From Entamoeba histolytica HM-1:IMSS (Eukaryota > Evosea > Mastigamoebida > Endamoebidae), in NCBI RefSeq assembly GCF_000208925.1, contig NW_001914894.1:4693-68692 (forward strand): 64,000 bases of DNA. Reading direction: 5' to 3'. Position numbers and translations under genes: made by a program. Under the pieces are notes generated by a model that worked only from the letters and a program-made list of their open reading frames with translations, was not told the DNA's origin and did no database searches. This document shows, in pieces, positions 1 through 9,549 of this stretch. Positions within the stretch are counted from its first letter, which is position 1; the number at the start of each line of letters is the position of its first letter.

Positions 1-813
1 TTTGCTTAAAGAATATACTCTTAAAAGGTGGTACTTTAGACATTTTTAATGTGTAATTTAATAAAATAGTACTAATGAGTACTAATGATATTAATCATTA
101 TTAAATATGTTAAACATTATCTTTTCATAAAGGATGTACAAAATGAGTGTTGTAAGAAAGTTATAGTTATACTTATTTGAACTTACTTTAATTACATTAA
201 AAAATCGAATGAGTTTAAGTATTGATGAGTATATTAAAACTTATTGAAATTAATTAGAATGAACTTAACATCATTGTCTTTATTTATCTATTATTTAAAA
301 ACATAACACACAGAAGATATTCAAAAAGCAATGATAGTTGAGTTAAATGCATGAATTAACTATTTTAATCTTATTTTAATCTGTTTCTCATGTCAGCATT
401 AGAATAACGTATGTTTAATAAAAAGAAGTGCTACATAAAATATGTATTTTATTTGGTTAATTATTTGGTTAAGCAGAAACACATATTTTAGTTTTGACAA
501 ATAGCATTAATTTGTTTTATTAATCCTTTGATAAACAAAATAAAGAAATAACATTTTTTGATAAAAAAATATTTTTTTGAGAAACCATTCATCTCATTCA
601 TTCAAAGTAAAAATGATTTAATCATTCTAACTTAAAAATAATATAATCTAATAAAACTTAAATAATGTTATTTTTAGTAATAGTATATTATATTATTGTT
701 ATAAAAAACAAAAAGAACTTATAAAAATATTATTTCTAGTTGGTTTTGGTGATGACATTTTTAATGTTATTTAACTTCTTCAAAACGAAACTTAAACTTT
801 AAAATTAATAAAA
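1..813. other. Non-coding AT-rich spacer
   Basis: No open frame with protein-like composition is visible, and I see no RNA gene or complete retroelement. The last 100 bases should hold the promoter of the LRR gene that starts at 814. The preceding GAAACTTAAACTTT stretch is only a loose match to Entamoeba core elements. Confidence 0.6.
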
Positions 814-2151
814 ATGTCACAACTTGATGTTAGTTCATTGATGGTTGTTGTTGAATATTTCAATGAACTTAAAGCGTTGAAAGAATTTATTTTAATCAAT
901 AAAAAATGTCAAGATGTATTGTTATCATTTAAAGTTAATCCTGAAATCCATCAACATATATCAACTGAACTACTTCGTTTCTTTCCTCATATACAAACAC
1001 TTTCTTGTTCATTTGAAGATTACCAACAATGTCAAATCATATCTGAGTATGATTTGTACAGGTTTAGAATTGAACGAATTCCATTTGAAAAGATTTTACC
1101 ATTTTATAACAAAGTGGCGATATTAAAAATTGGTGTTTACAATGGAACTTCACCTATTCTTCCAACTCAGTTTAATACAAAAAATTGGACATCATTACAA
1201 TCACTTGAAATTAATGCAAATTCGCAAATTGAAACATTAGAGTATCCAGAAACACTTACTCGATTAAAATTTGCTGAATGCAAAAATTTAAAAAGTATAA
1301 TAGGGTCTAATCAACTTAAAATGCTACGACTATATGATTGTAAGTCTATTTCAATGATACCTAATGTATTTCTCACTCGTTTAGAACTTATGAAATGTGG
1401 TTCATTTAAATTTATTGATGCAACTCCTTACATAGATTTAAGACATATTATTATTAGTGAATGTTCTTCTCTTTTAGAACTTTCTATTCCTAATTCAGTA
1501 TCAACATTAGAATTAGATGGATGTACATCATTACAACGATTAGAACTTTCATCGAATCTATCAAAAATCAATTTTTATTATTGTAACAGAATTAGGTCGT
1601 TTAAAATTCCTACAAAAATAACATCTCTACGTCTAAGTGATTTTGAATTATTGTCAAAAATTGAGGGTATTGAATTATGTAAGAATATCCAAGAAGTCAA
1701 ATTAGTGAATTGTAATCAATTAATAAATTTCAATATTCCATTAACACTTAGTACTCTTGAATTAAAAAATTCATTGTCATATTATAAGAGGCTAGACCTT
1801 TCTTGTGTTAATAATCTTTTATCAGCTTCTTTTATTGACTGTTTAACTCTTGAAGAAATTAATTTCCCAATGCATTTTTCTAATTTATTCATCGATCATT
1901 GTGAATCATTAACAACTCTTCTTTTACCATCTTCATTGACTAAAGTAAATATTACAAAGTGTGGGTTATTACAGACTATTAAAACGAAAGCAATGTGTGA
2001 ATTAATTGTTCAACAATGTAACATTTTATTTAAATTAGAAACACCAAATATAATAAAATGTTTATATTATAATTGTCCATTGTTATCTGTTGACCAACTC
2101 AATACAAATAAGAACAACAGAGTTATTAAGTTATCCTCACTTTACTTCTAA
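814..2151 (+). CDS. Leucine-rich repeat protein of the Entamoeba BspA-like/LRR family
   Basis: A 445-residue protein. Roughly residues 1-100 form a non-repeat helical cap containing the segment LKEFILINKKCQDVLLSF. Residues about 105-440 are irregular 21-23 residue leucine-rich repeats of the type L..L.L..C..L..I..P, with a Cys or Asn at the turn. This is the pattern of the large Entamoeba LRR family related to BspA/TpLRR proteins. No signal peptide or membrane span is visible, so it is probably intracellular and binds other proteins. The start is the first ATG, preceded by an A-rich leader, and the stop is followed by a TAATTTATTT-type poly(A) context. The specific partner is unknown. Assignment to the LRR class is secure; the function is not. 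Confidence 0.8.
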   Translation: MSQLDVSSLMVVVEYFNELKALKEFILINKKCQDVLLSFKVNPEIHQHISTELLRFFPHIQTLSCSFEDYQQCQIISEYDLYRFRIERIPFEKILPFYNKVAILKIGVYNGTSPILPTQFNTKNWTSLQSLEINANSQIETLEYPETLTRLKFAECKNLKSIIGSNQLKMLRLYDCKSISMIPNVFLTRLELMKCGSFKFIDATPYIDLRHIIISECSSLLELSIPNSVSTLELDGCTSLQRLELSSNLSKINFYYCNRIRSFKIPTKITSLRLSDFELLSKIEGIELCKNIQEVKLVNCNQLINFNIPLTLSTLELKNSLSYYKRLDLSCVNNLLSASFIDCLTLEEINFPMHFSNLFIDHCESLTTLLLPSSLTKVNITKCGLLQTIKTKAMCELIVQQCNILFKLETPNIIKCLYYNCPLLSVDQLNTNKNNRVIKLSSLYF

Positions 2152-2825
2152 TTTATTTATTTTCATATAATTAAAAACTTTTCATATTAAAAATTTTTTA
2201 ATAAAAAACCTTCAACAAATAAATCATTATAAAATCAAATTTATGTAGAAAGATTAATGTTTCATAATTGAAGTTGTAAAAAAAAGATGGAAGGTAAGTG
2301 ATATAATTCTTTTGGCTTTTCTGTTGTACAATATTTCAATTAGTTATTAAATAGATATAACTCAAATTAATATCTCCGCTGTTCTTTCAACAAAATCTTA
2401 AGAATGACTCTTTAAGGGATAAACTCCTTGAGAGCTAATTCATAAGAGAATGAAGAAAGTCATCTAAATAAAATACATAATATTTCTTAAAAACAAACAG
2501 AGTAATGGCAAGTATTTTATAAGCGGAGATTAGTAAAAAGATTAAAAAGGGCCTTTAATAGGTTTAATAGGAAGTTCAAATCCAAACAACTTTTAGCGGA
2601 GATTGAGACTTGGAAAAGTTAATCCCGAACGTTACAAATTGCTGGACATTTTTTATTCTTTAAAAATAATGAAAAACATAAGAATATTCTTACAATTCAA
2701 TTGCGTAAACTACAAAGATTTAATAAATATGGGGGTTGAATTGTTTTCAAAACTTCCAAGAAAAGAAGAGAAGATAAAAAGGAAAGAATTAAGAGATGAA
2801 ATAGAAAAGAGAAAAGGAAAAGAAT
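2152..2825. other. Intergenic region with repeated AGCGGAGATT decamer; possible decayed SINE pieces
   Basis: No convincing gene. The decamer AGCGGAGATT occurs at 2522-2531 and 2595-2604, and inverted with one mismatch at 2371-2380. The same decamer lies in the 3' part of the SINE copy at 46173-46182. A small imperfect hairpin near 2411-2435 resembles the hairpin in the 3' region of the SINE at 33650-33695. Decayed SINE-derived sequence is plausible but not proven. Confidence 0.3.
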
Positions 2826-3311
2826 ATGCAAATGTCAGTAGAAATGAATGAAATAGAAAGTCTTGTATGTGAGTCAGGGAATGAAGAGAAAAGAAATGAA
2901 GAGAAAGAAAGAAAAGGAAGAAAAGAAAGAAGACAAGGGAAGATGTGGACGAATGAAGAAGATAATAAATTGATGAGAGGAGTAGAAAGATATGGAGAAT
3001 CGAAGTGGGTAGAAATATCAAAAGAAGTAGGAAGTCGAACAAGAAAACAATGTAGAGAACGATATATTAATCATTTAAAACCGAGTATAGATACGAGTCA
3101 ATGGAAAAGAGAAGAAGATGAAATTATTTTACAACAACATTCAGTTTTTGGGAGTCATTGGTGTTCAATTGCAATGTATTTAAATAACAGGACAGCACGA
3201 TCAATTCGGAATCGTTATTATTCATTAATTAACAAAAAAAGCAATTCATCATGTTTTAAACCATCAACTATGACTCATTATAAGATATTAACTTCTTCTT
3301 CTTGGTTTTAA
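2826..3311 (+). CDS. Two-repeat Myb/SANT DNA-binding protein
   Basis: A 161-residue protein. A charged Lys/Glu/Arg-rich head (1-39) is followed by two Myb repeats. Repeat 1 spans residues about 40-87, with W41 and W61 and Y80 in place of the third Trp. Repeat 2 spans residues about 91-138, with W93 and W112 and an aromatic Tyr at the third position. The segments SRTRKQCRERYINHL and NRTARSIRNRYYSL are recognition-helix sequences typical of R2R3 Myb proteins. It is expected to be a nuclear sequence-specific transcription factor. Entamoeba has a sizeable family of such short Myb proteins. The start is the first ATG after an in-frame stop at 2802; the second Met (residue 3) is equally possible. 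Targets cannot be read from the sequence. Confidence 0.85.
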   Translation: MQMSVEMNEIESLVCESGNEEKRNEEKERKGRKERRQGKMWTNEEDNKLMRGVERYGESKWVEISKEVGSRTRKQCRERYINHLKPSIDTSQWKREEDEIILQQHSVFGSHWCSIAMYLNNRTARSIRNRYYSLINKKSNSSCFKPSTMTHYKILTSSSWF

Positions 3312-3422
3312 TTCTTCTTCATCTCATTCTATTTTGTTTTTCTTCTTTTTTTTGTTTTTTTTTTGTTATTGAAGATAATAAGAGAAGAAATAAAAAGAAT
3401 ATTCTAAGAGAAGAATAAACTT

Positions 3423-3431
3423 AAAAATTCA
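3423..3431 (+). promoter_or_regulatory. Entamoeba initiator element (AAAAATTCA)
   Basis: An exact match to the Entamoeba Inr consensus ends one base before the ATG at 3432. It implies a 5' leader of only about 5-9 nt, as is usual in this genus. It supports this start codon for the Cys-rich protein. Confidence 0.6.
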
Positions 3432-5017
3432 ATGTTGCTTTTACTTATCTCACTTACAACAGCAATCGATGTTAGTTGTAATATTTCTTTTTGTCAAGAA
3501 TGTAAAGAGGATCATTGCTCACTTTGTATGGATGGATTTTTGCTTCAAAATGGTGAATGTGTTTATGGAAGATCAGTAATAAAACATTGCAAAACTATTA
3601 AGAATAATAGGTGTTATAAATGTTTTGATGGATATCATATTCATCATGGGGAGTGTGAAAAAAATGATATTTTATGTGTTGAATATCATAAAGGACATTG
3701 TCAAAAATGTAGAGAAGGATATACATTAATTGGTGATGAATGTAAAAAGTGTAATGTTCCAGGATGTGTTGATTGTGATGGTGATGTAAACAAATGTAAC
3801 TGGTGTTATCATCAATTTTTAAGAGTTAATGGATCATGTATTCAAACAATTGATGCTTGTGATACTTATGTTAATCCATTATTTGAAAAATCACCTTGTT
3901 TAACTTGTAGAGAAGCATATTGGATTGAAGATGGAAAGTGTGTTAGTTTGTTCTTTTTAATTCATTTTTATTTAAAAAAGAAAAGCGTTCAATAAAATAG
4001 AAACCCAAATTGAACATTGTATGTCAGTAAATAAAGCTCATTTATGTGGTACATGTTATGAACCATATGAGGTCAATGAAAATGGAACAGCTTGTGTTAA
4101 AAAAGAGAAAAAACAAATTGATGGGTCTGAATTTAATTTATATGTTAGATGTGAATTATTACAATTAGATATTCCAGAATGTATGAAATGTGATGATGGA
4201 TTTTATAGAAGTAATAAAACTGGAGAATATAAATGTCATGGTTTGTTAAATATAATAAAAAAAAGAAATACAAATAATATTCAAATAATAATACTTAATA
4301 AATAGAATGTACTGTATCTGATAAAACAACATGTGAAGGAAAAGATAAAGATAGTTGCAGAAAATGTAATTCAGATTGTTCATTTGTTAATGGAAAATGT
4401 GAACTTACTAATTGTGCAGAACATTCTCTTCCATATGATAGTATTCCATCTAAATGTAAAAGATGTAAACCAGGGTATATTCCTGTTGATTTTGAATTTT
4501 GTAAGAAAAGTGATGGATGTTTAAAAAAAGTAGGAGACAAATGTTCTGAATGTTATGATAATTATTTTATAACAAAAGACTTTTCATGTGAACGTTTGTT
4601 ATTTTATTTTAATTGTTTATTGTCTTCTATTTAATAATTCTTAAATTAATGATTACAGCATGTGATGTCTCTTGCCAAACTTGTTCTAATTCTGCTAAAC
4701 AATGTACAAGTTGTGTAAATGAAGGATATTCACATAGTTATGAAACTTGTGAAGTATGTAGTGATACTGGATGTAGTAATTGTGATGAAAATAAAGATTT
4801 TTGTACACATTGCTATGATGGATATAACATTGATGAAAATGGAAAATGTGTATTAAAATGTTTTGAAACTGATGGTAAAGTTTGTACAATTTGTCGTGAT
4901 ATGTATGATGGTAAATACAACTTTTATTTACCAACAAATGGTACTTGTGAAAGATATTCAGAAATTGCTAAAAAGTTAAAAGAAAAGAAATGTGAGAATG
5001 ATGTTTGCACTGAATAA
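3432..5017 (+). CDS. Secreted cysteine-rich CXXC-repeat protein, four exons
   Basis: Rebuilt as exons 3432-3945, 4001-4240, 4306-4593 and 4659-5017, totalling 1401 nt and 466 residues. Every intron starts GTTTGT and ends in AG, and all three lie in the same phase, after the first base of a codon. The joins preserve the frame and the Cys pattern. The first ~12 residues are a hydrophobic signal peptide (MLLLLISLTTAI). The rest is a chain of furin/EGF-like modules of the form C..C.......C..C..GY......C, with about 50 cysteines, resembling Entamoeba Cys-rich surface proteins and Giardia-type CXXC proteins. No C-terminal membrane span is visible, so it is probably soluble and secreted or luminal. 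Its role is unknown. Three introns is many for Entamoeba. Short open frames read without splicing would split this gene into false small genes. Confidence 0.85.
3946..4000 (+). other. Intron 1 of the Cys-rich protein gene
   Basis: 55 nt, begins GTTTGTTC and ends AAAATAG. Removing it joins GGAAAGTGTGTTA to AAACCCAAATT in frame. Confidence 0.85.
4241..4305 (+). other. Intron 2 of the Cys-rich protein gene
   Basis: 65 nt, begins GTTTGTTA and ends AAATAG. Splicing restores a Cys-rich frame that is otherwise closed just upstream of 4306. Confidence 0.85.
4594..4658 (+). other. Intron 3 of the Cys-rich protein gene
   Basis: 65 nt, begins GTTTGTTA and ends ATTACAG. It joins the third exon to the final Cys-rich exon in frame. 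Confidence 0.85.
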
Positions 5018-5292
5018 AAAACTATTTCCTAATTGAATTTCTTTTCTCGTAATTGAATTTTATTTACTAAAAAAGAATAAGTTATTAAAAATAGTATAAT
5101 AACATTTTTTTATAACTAAATTATAATATAAATAACGTTTTTCTTTTTTAAATCAAAATTAATTTTATTTTTATTCAACTATAACATTTTTTTTTTACTA
5201 TCAAAATAAAAACAAAAATTAAATAATAATAAAAATATTTTGGGTTGTATAACAATTATTTTTCTTTTATTCAAAAAAAAAAACAGTTGAAC

Positions 5293-6951
5293 ATGACACA
5301 ACAAGAAGACGACAACAATTACTCAAATGAAATAAACTCTCCACAAATGGAAGAAATCAAAACTGATATACAAATGAATGAAGAAAAAGAAGAAAAAATT
5401 GAAAAACAAGAAAATAAGAGAATAGAAAAACCACAAACGAGAAAAGAAAGAGAAGAATATCAAAAACAAAGTTTTATTGCACTAAAAAGAACATTAAATG
5501 GATTAGTAAACAAAGTTAGTTTAAGTAATATTAAAACAATTATTGTAGAATTATTTAAAGAAAATTTAGTCCGTGGAAAAGGGTTATTTGTTAATTCAGT
5601 GATAAGAGCCCAAGACGCTGAACCAAATTTTTCAAATATTTATGCTACTTTAATTGCAGTAATTAATACAAAAATTCCAGCTATTGGAGAATTAACAATA
5701 CACAGAATAATTCATCAATTTAATTTAACAATTAAAAGAGAAGAAGAAGATGGATCATTAAGAAAACTTCAATTTATTGCACAACTTACAAATCAACAAG
5801 TCTGTTCAGTCACATTACCTCTTCAAATATTAATTCAATTAATGAAAAATCCAACAGATGAAAATATTGAAAAAGTAGTGACATTATTATTAAATGTTGG
5901 AGAATATTTTGATTCAATAATAAAAGGAAAAATTCAACCAATTTATGAGCAATTAAGAGGAATTGTTTCTAGAAAGAAGGCTTCAGAAAGAATATATTTT
6001 AAAATTAATCAACTTTTAAATGAACGAAGGAATGGTTTTATTAATTATCCTTCAGTAATAGAAGAATTAGACCTTATTGAAGATGAAGATAAAATTACTC
6101 ATACTGTTGATTTAACTACACCATTAAATACAATGGATGAACTTAATCTTTTTAAATTTGATGAAGAATTTGAACAAAATGAAAGAAAATGGGAAATTAA
6201 AAAAGCAGAGATTATAGGAGAAGAGAGTGAAGAAGAAGAAGACGATGATAACCAAATACAAGAACAACAAAAAACAAAAGAAGAAACAGAAATTGAAAAA
6301 TTTGATGATCAAACAGGAGCAGAAGAGATATTTTTAAAGAAAAAGATTTATATTACCATTATGTCATGTTATAATTTTGAAGAATGTGTACATAAATTAT
6401 TGAGTCTTAAATTAAGAGAAGGTGAAGAAAAAATATTAGTAGAAATGGTTATTGAATGTTGTTCTCAAGAAAAAACTTATAAAAAATATTATGGACTTGC
6501 CTCTGAAAGGTTATGTGTTTTACACATTTTATATAAAAACCTTTTTATTGATCAATTTAAAATTCAATATCAAACTATTCATCTAAAAGATATGAATCAA
6601 ATACGTAATATAGCAATGTTATATTCATATCTTTTTTATTCAAATGCTATTCCTTGGGAACTTTTTTCAATTATTAAATTAACTGATGATGATACTACAT
6701 CTTCTTCACGTGTATTTCTAAAAATTATGTTTCAAAACTTATTTGAAGAAATGGGAATGAAAGAATTTAAAGAAAAACTTTTCTCAAATGAACTTCAAGA
6801 AAGTGTTAGAGGAATGTTTCCAACTGAGGACAAAGAACATATTATTTTTGCTTTTAATTTCTTTAAAGGAATTGGATTAGTAGAATTAGCTAAACCATTA
6901 CAACAAAATTATTTAGCATTAAAAGAAAAAATGAAGAAAGAAAATGATTGA
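5293..6951 (+). CDS. CWC22: Pre-mRNA splicing factor CWC22 (MIF4G + MA3)
   Basis: A 552-residue protein. An acidic/basic head (1-55) leads into a MIF4G domain at about 60-250 (RTLNGLVNKVSLSNI..., then GKGLFVNSVIRAQ and FSNIYATLIAVINTKIP), an acidic linker at about 310-340, and an MA3 domain at about 345-455 (YNFEECVHKLLSL and YYGLASERLC). This is the CWC22 architecture. The protein joins the spliceosome and, in other eukaryotes, recruits eIF4A3 for exon-junction-complex loading. It lacks the long RS-rich tail of the metazoan protein. I chose the ATG at 5293, because the in-frame upstream ATG at 5245 would add residues encoded by a poly(A)/T-rich leader. The family call is confident. Confidence 0.88.
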   Translation: MTQQEDDNNYSNEINSPQMEEIKTDIQMNEEKEEKIEKQENKRIEKPQTRKEREEYQKQSFIALKRTLNGLVNKVSLSNIKTIIVELFKENLVRGKGLFVNSVIRAQDAEPNFSNIYATLIAVINTKIPAIGELTIHRIIHQFNLTIKREEEDGSLRKLQFIAQLTNQQVCSVTLPLQILIQLMKNPTDENIEKVVTLLLNVGEYFDSIIKGKIQPIYEQLRGIVSRKKASERIYFKINQLLNERRNGFINYPSVIEELDLIEDEDKITHTVDLTTPLNTMDELNLFKFDEEFEQNERKWEIKKAEIIGEESEEEEDDDNQIQEQQKTKEETEIEKFDDQTGAEEIFLKKKIYITIMSCYNFEECVHKLLSLKLREGEEKILVEMVIECCSQEKTYKKYYGLASERLCVLHILYKNLFIDQFKIQYQTIHLKDMNQIRNIAMLYSYLFYSNAIPWELFSIIKLTDDDTTSSSRVFLKIMFQNLFEEMGMKEFKEKLFSNELQESVRGMFPTEDKEHIIFAFNFFKGIGLVELAKPLQQNYLALKEKMKKEND

Positions 6952-7052
6952 ATTTTTTGTTATTCAAAAAAAATGTTATTTAAAAAAAAAAAAGAAAAAA
7001 GAAAAAGACAGAAAAAAGAACTAAAAGGAATATTATATTATTAATAAAAAAA

Positions 7053-8330
7053 ATGATGTTGATTTATTTAAATTTAATAATTGTAATATGTTCTGCAAAT
7101 CAAATTAATGGAAATACTAATAATGAATGGATGTCATTAAGAACACTCATTGCAAATGATAATAATATTGAACAATTAAAATTAATAAATAAACAAAGAC
7201 TAAAAAGATTAAATGATATTGAAGAAAAATATATGAAAGCAACACAACGTTCAAGAAATTATGAACGAGAAATGGCAAAAAGAGATAAACAACAATTAGA
7301 AATTAATAAAGAAATTCATGAACGAGCAAATGCATTTAATTTAAAATGGATGAAAAGTAATATTAAAGGAACATGGAATAGAAAAAGAACTTCTGAAAGA
7401 AATAATTTTAAAGAACAAACAGAAAAAGTTATTCCAAGTGAATATTTATTAAAAGCGTCACCAATTGACAAAAATCCAGTATATTTAAAAATGATTCAAA
7501 AAAATAAAATAAGAGAAAAAGCACATAAAGAATTTATGAAAAAAAATGGAAAAACATGGAGTGAAACTGAATCACTTTTAAATCAAATTAATGGAGTTGT
7601 TGGAAAAGTAAATGAACTTGAAAAACAACGTAAATTAAGAAAGAAATATTCTAAACCAAAATATGTAAAAATTGTATATAAAAATAATGGTCCACAATAT
7701 TATCGTAAAAGATATATTCATAAACCAATTACTCCTTATATTAATACTTATTATAATAAACCTTTTACTCATAAAATTTATAAAAAAGTTATTAAATCTA
7801 TTCATCACAAACCTATTAAATATGAATTTAATAAAGATAAAAAATTTAATGCTTTTCTTCATGACGATACTTGGAAAAATCAAATGCAATTGAAATGGAA
7901 AGAATATGAACAAAAAAGACTTAGCTCTAAAGAACATGAACAAATTACTCGTGATATTAAAAAAATGGAATTAGAAGAAAAAAACGCTTTAAATGAAATT
8001 AAAACTCGAATGACTCAATCAGAAAAAGAACTTCAAAAACGTTCAGAATTACTTAAAAAAGCTTTACAACATGAAAGAGAAATGAGTGAAAAAAAAATTG
8101 CTAAAGAAATTCAAAAAAAAGCTGTTGAATTCGCAATTGAAAGAAATAAATTAAGAAGACAATTTAAAGAAACTATGAACTCTGCTTTTAAAAAATTACA
8201 AGTTGAATATACTACTAATGGATCAGAAAAAGTAGATAATTCAAATGAAATGAAAGAATTGAAACTTTTAACAAAAAAAGTATTAAAAAACTTAAGTACT
8301 GATGAAACACCTGTTTCAATTCTGATTTAA
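7053..8330 (+). CDS. Secreted lysine-rich coiled-coil protein, unknown function
   Basis: A 425-residue protein with a clear N-terminal signal peptide (residues 1-15, MMLIYLNLIIVICSA). The remainder is very rich in Lys, Glu, Asn and Tyr and has no other membrane span. Helical, coiled-coil-like stretches occupy about 30-110 and 285-400. Between them lies a basic Tyr/His/Pro/Lys stretch (about 205-275) with several KPI/KPF motifs. A GAACT element lies at 7018-7022, upstream of the ATG. The next gene, 159 bp downstream on the same strand, also encodes a signal peptide plus coiled coil, so the two may be used in the same compartment. I do not recognise a family. It could be a cyst-wall, granule or vesicle structural protein, which is only a guess. 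Confidence 0.7.
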   Translation: MMLIYLNLIIVICSANQINGNTNNEWMSLRTLIANDNNIEQLKLINKQRLKRLNDIEEKYMKATQRSRNYEREMAKRDKQQLEINKEIHERANAFNLKWMKSNIKGTWNRKRTSERNNFKEQTEKVIPSEYLLKASPIDKNPVYLKMIQKNKIREKAHKEFMKKNGKTWSETESLLNQINGVVGKVNELEKQRKLRKKYSKPKYVKIVYKNNGPQYYRKRYIHKPITPYINTYYNKPFTHKIYKKVIKSIHHKPIKYEFNKDKKFNAFLHDDTWKNQMQLKWKEYEQKRLSSKEHEQITRDIKKMELEEKNALNEIKTRMTQSEKELQKRSELLKKALQHEREMSEKKIAKEIQKKAVEFAIERNKLRRQFKETMNSAFKKLQVEYTTNGSEKVDNSNEMKELKLLTKKVLKNLSTDETPVSILI

Positions 8331-8489
8331 CCAACTCATAAATTTATTGTTTTGTTTTAATATTTTGTATTAAATAACAAATAATAAAAATAATAAAAAA
8401 ATTAAAAAATTATTGTAAAAAAAAAGAAGAATCTTTTCATTGATTTTAGATAAAGAACTTAAAACTAAAATTTATAATTTATTTTATTA

Positions 8490-9479
8490 ATGAAGTTAAT
8501 CATTGTTTTACTTTGTGTTATTTTGTGTTTTGCTCAACAAAGTCAAGAAAATAAACCTGAACCTTCTCGTGTTCATGCTGGTACTGCCCAAAGACAATTA
8601 GACAAAGTCCAAAGTGCTTCAAAACAAAGCCAAAATTCAGTAGAATTCCATCACAGCCATTTTGTTGAAGAACTAACCGTTTCAAAAAAAGTATTGGAAG
8701 AAACAAGAAATACTATTGTAAATGGACAAAAGAAAGTTACTGATATTGTTGGAAGTATTGTTAATGGAAAACTTCAAGAAATTAATAATTTACAATTAAC
8801 AGCTCCTGTATCTTCACGTTCAAATATTAAGAATTATATTGATGCTCTTGATAAAAGTGTTAAATTAGAAAAAGAGACTCGTGTTAAATCACTTTCTGAT
8901 AAAATGAAAGTACACACCCAAAAATTAACTGAAATGGAAAAAACACTTCAAGAAGCTGAAAACGCTGAAAAAGTTGCACATGACACTGCTTCTAAAACAA
9001 TTCTTGAAATGTCTACTAGTGCTTCTGAATCATTAAAACAAGCACAACAAAACCCTGAACATAAAGGAGATCTTAAAGATGTTAAGATTCAAACAAGTCA
9101 AGGAGGAGTAGAAGTTAAACAAACATTCCGTGAAGAAGAACATAAACAAAGAAAGACTGTTAAAGAAATTAAAAGGCAAATAAGATTACTTCGTGAAGCA
9201 GCTCAAAAAGAATTTAATGAATTTAAAGAGAATTTAAAAACAAAAATTCAAGAAATGTTTGTTGACTCTAAAACTAAAATATCTAAAGTTATTTCTGACG
9301 CTCTTGAAAAAGCACAAGCAGAAAAAGATGCTAAAGAAGAAAGTGCTGAACAAAAAGCTAAACAAGCAGCTGGAATGAACAATGGAGCTTCTACTCAACC
9401 AAATAAAAAATCTGGAAATCAAATTCCAACACAAACACCAGTACAAAACCAAGCACCAAATTCCCAACAAACACACTAA
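8490..9479 (+). CDS. Secreted coiled-coil protein with Gln/Pro/Asn-rich tail, unknown function
   Basis: A 329-residue protein with signal peptide MKLIIVLLCVILCFA (residues 1-15). Residues about 45-290 are long helical, coiled-coil-prone segments. The last ~35 residues are low-complexity and rich in Gln, Pro, Thr and Asn. There are no cysteines after the signal peptide and no second membrane span, so it is probably soluble in the secretory pathway or outside the cell. A GAACT promoter element sits at 8455-8459. It follows another secreted coiled-coil gene in tandem, but the two sequences are not obviously related by eye. Function is unknown. Confidence 0.7.
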   Translation: MKLIIVLLCVILCFAQQSQENKPEPSRVHAGTAQRQLDKVQSASKQSQNSVEFHHSHFVEELTVSKKVLEETRNTIVNGQKKVTDIVGSIVNGKLQEINNLQLTAPVSSRSNIKNYIDALDKSVKLEKETRVKSLSDKMKVHTQKLTEMEKTLQEAENAEKVAHDTASKTILEMSTSASESLKQAQQNPEHKGDLKDVKIQTSQGGVEVKQTFREEEHKQRKTVKEIKRQIRLLREAAQKEFNEFKENLKTKIQEMFVDSKTKISKVISDALEKAQAEKDAKEESAEQKAKQAAGMNNGASTQPNKKSGNQIPTQTPVQNQAPNSQQTH

Positions 9480-9549
9480 GTGAAGTTTTTAAACCAAGTT
9501 CAATAATATAGTTAAATTTTTTTATTATCTAAGTATTAAATTAATAATA

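Noticed and set aside
2603..2851. 82-codon open frame upstream of the Myb gene
   Set aside because: It overlaps the Myb start in another frame and is low-complexity Lys/Glu-rich at its end; no domain.
5245..5292. Upstream in-frame start for CWC22
   Set aside because: The added residues come from a poly(A)- and T-rich leader. The ATG at 5293 directly precedes the typical acidic head.
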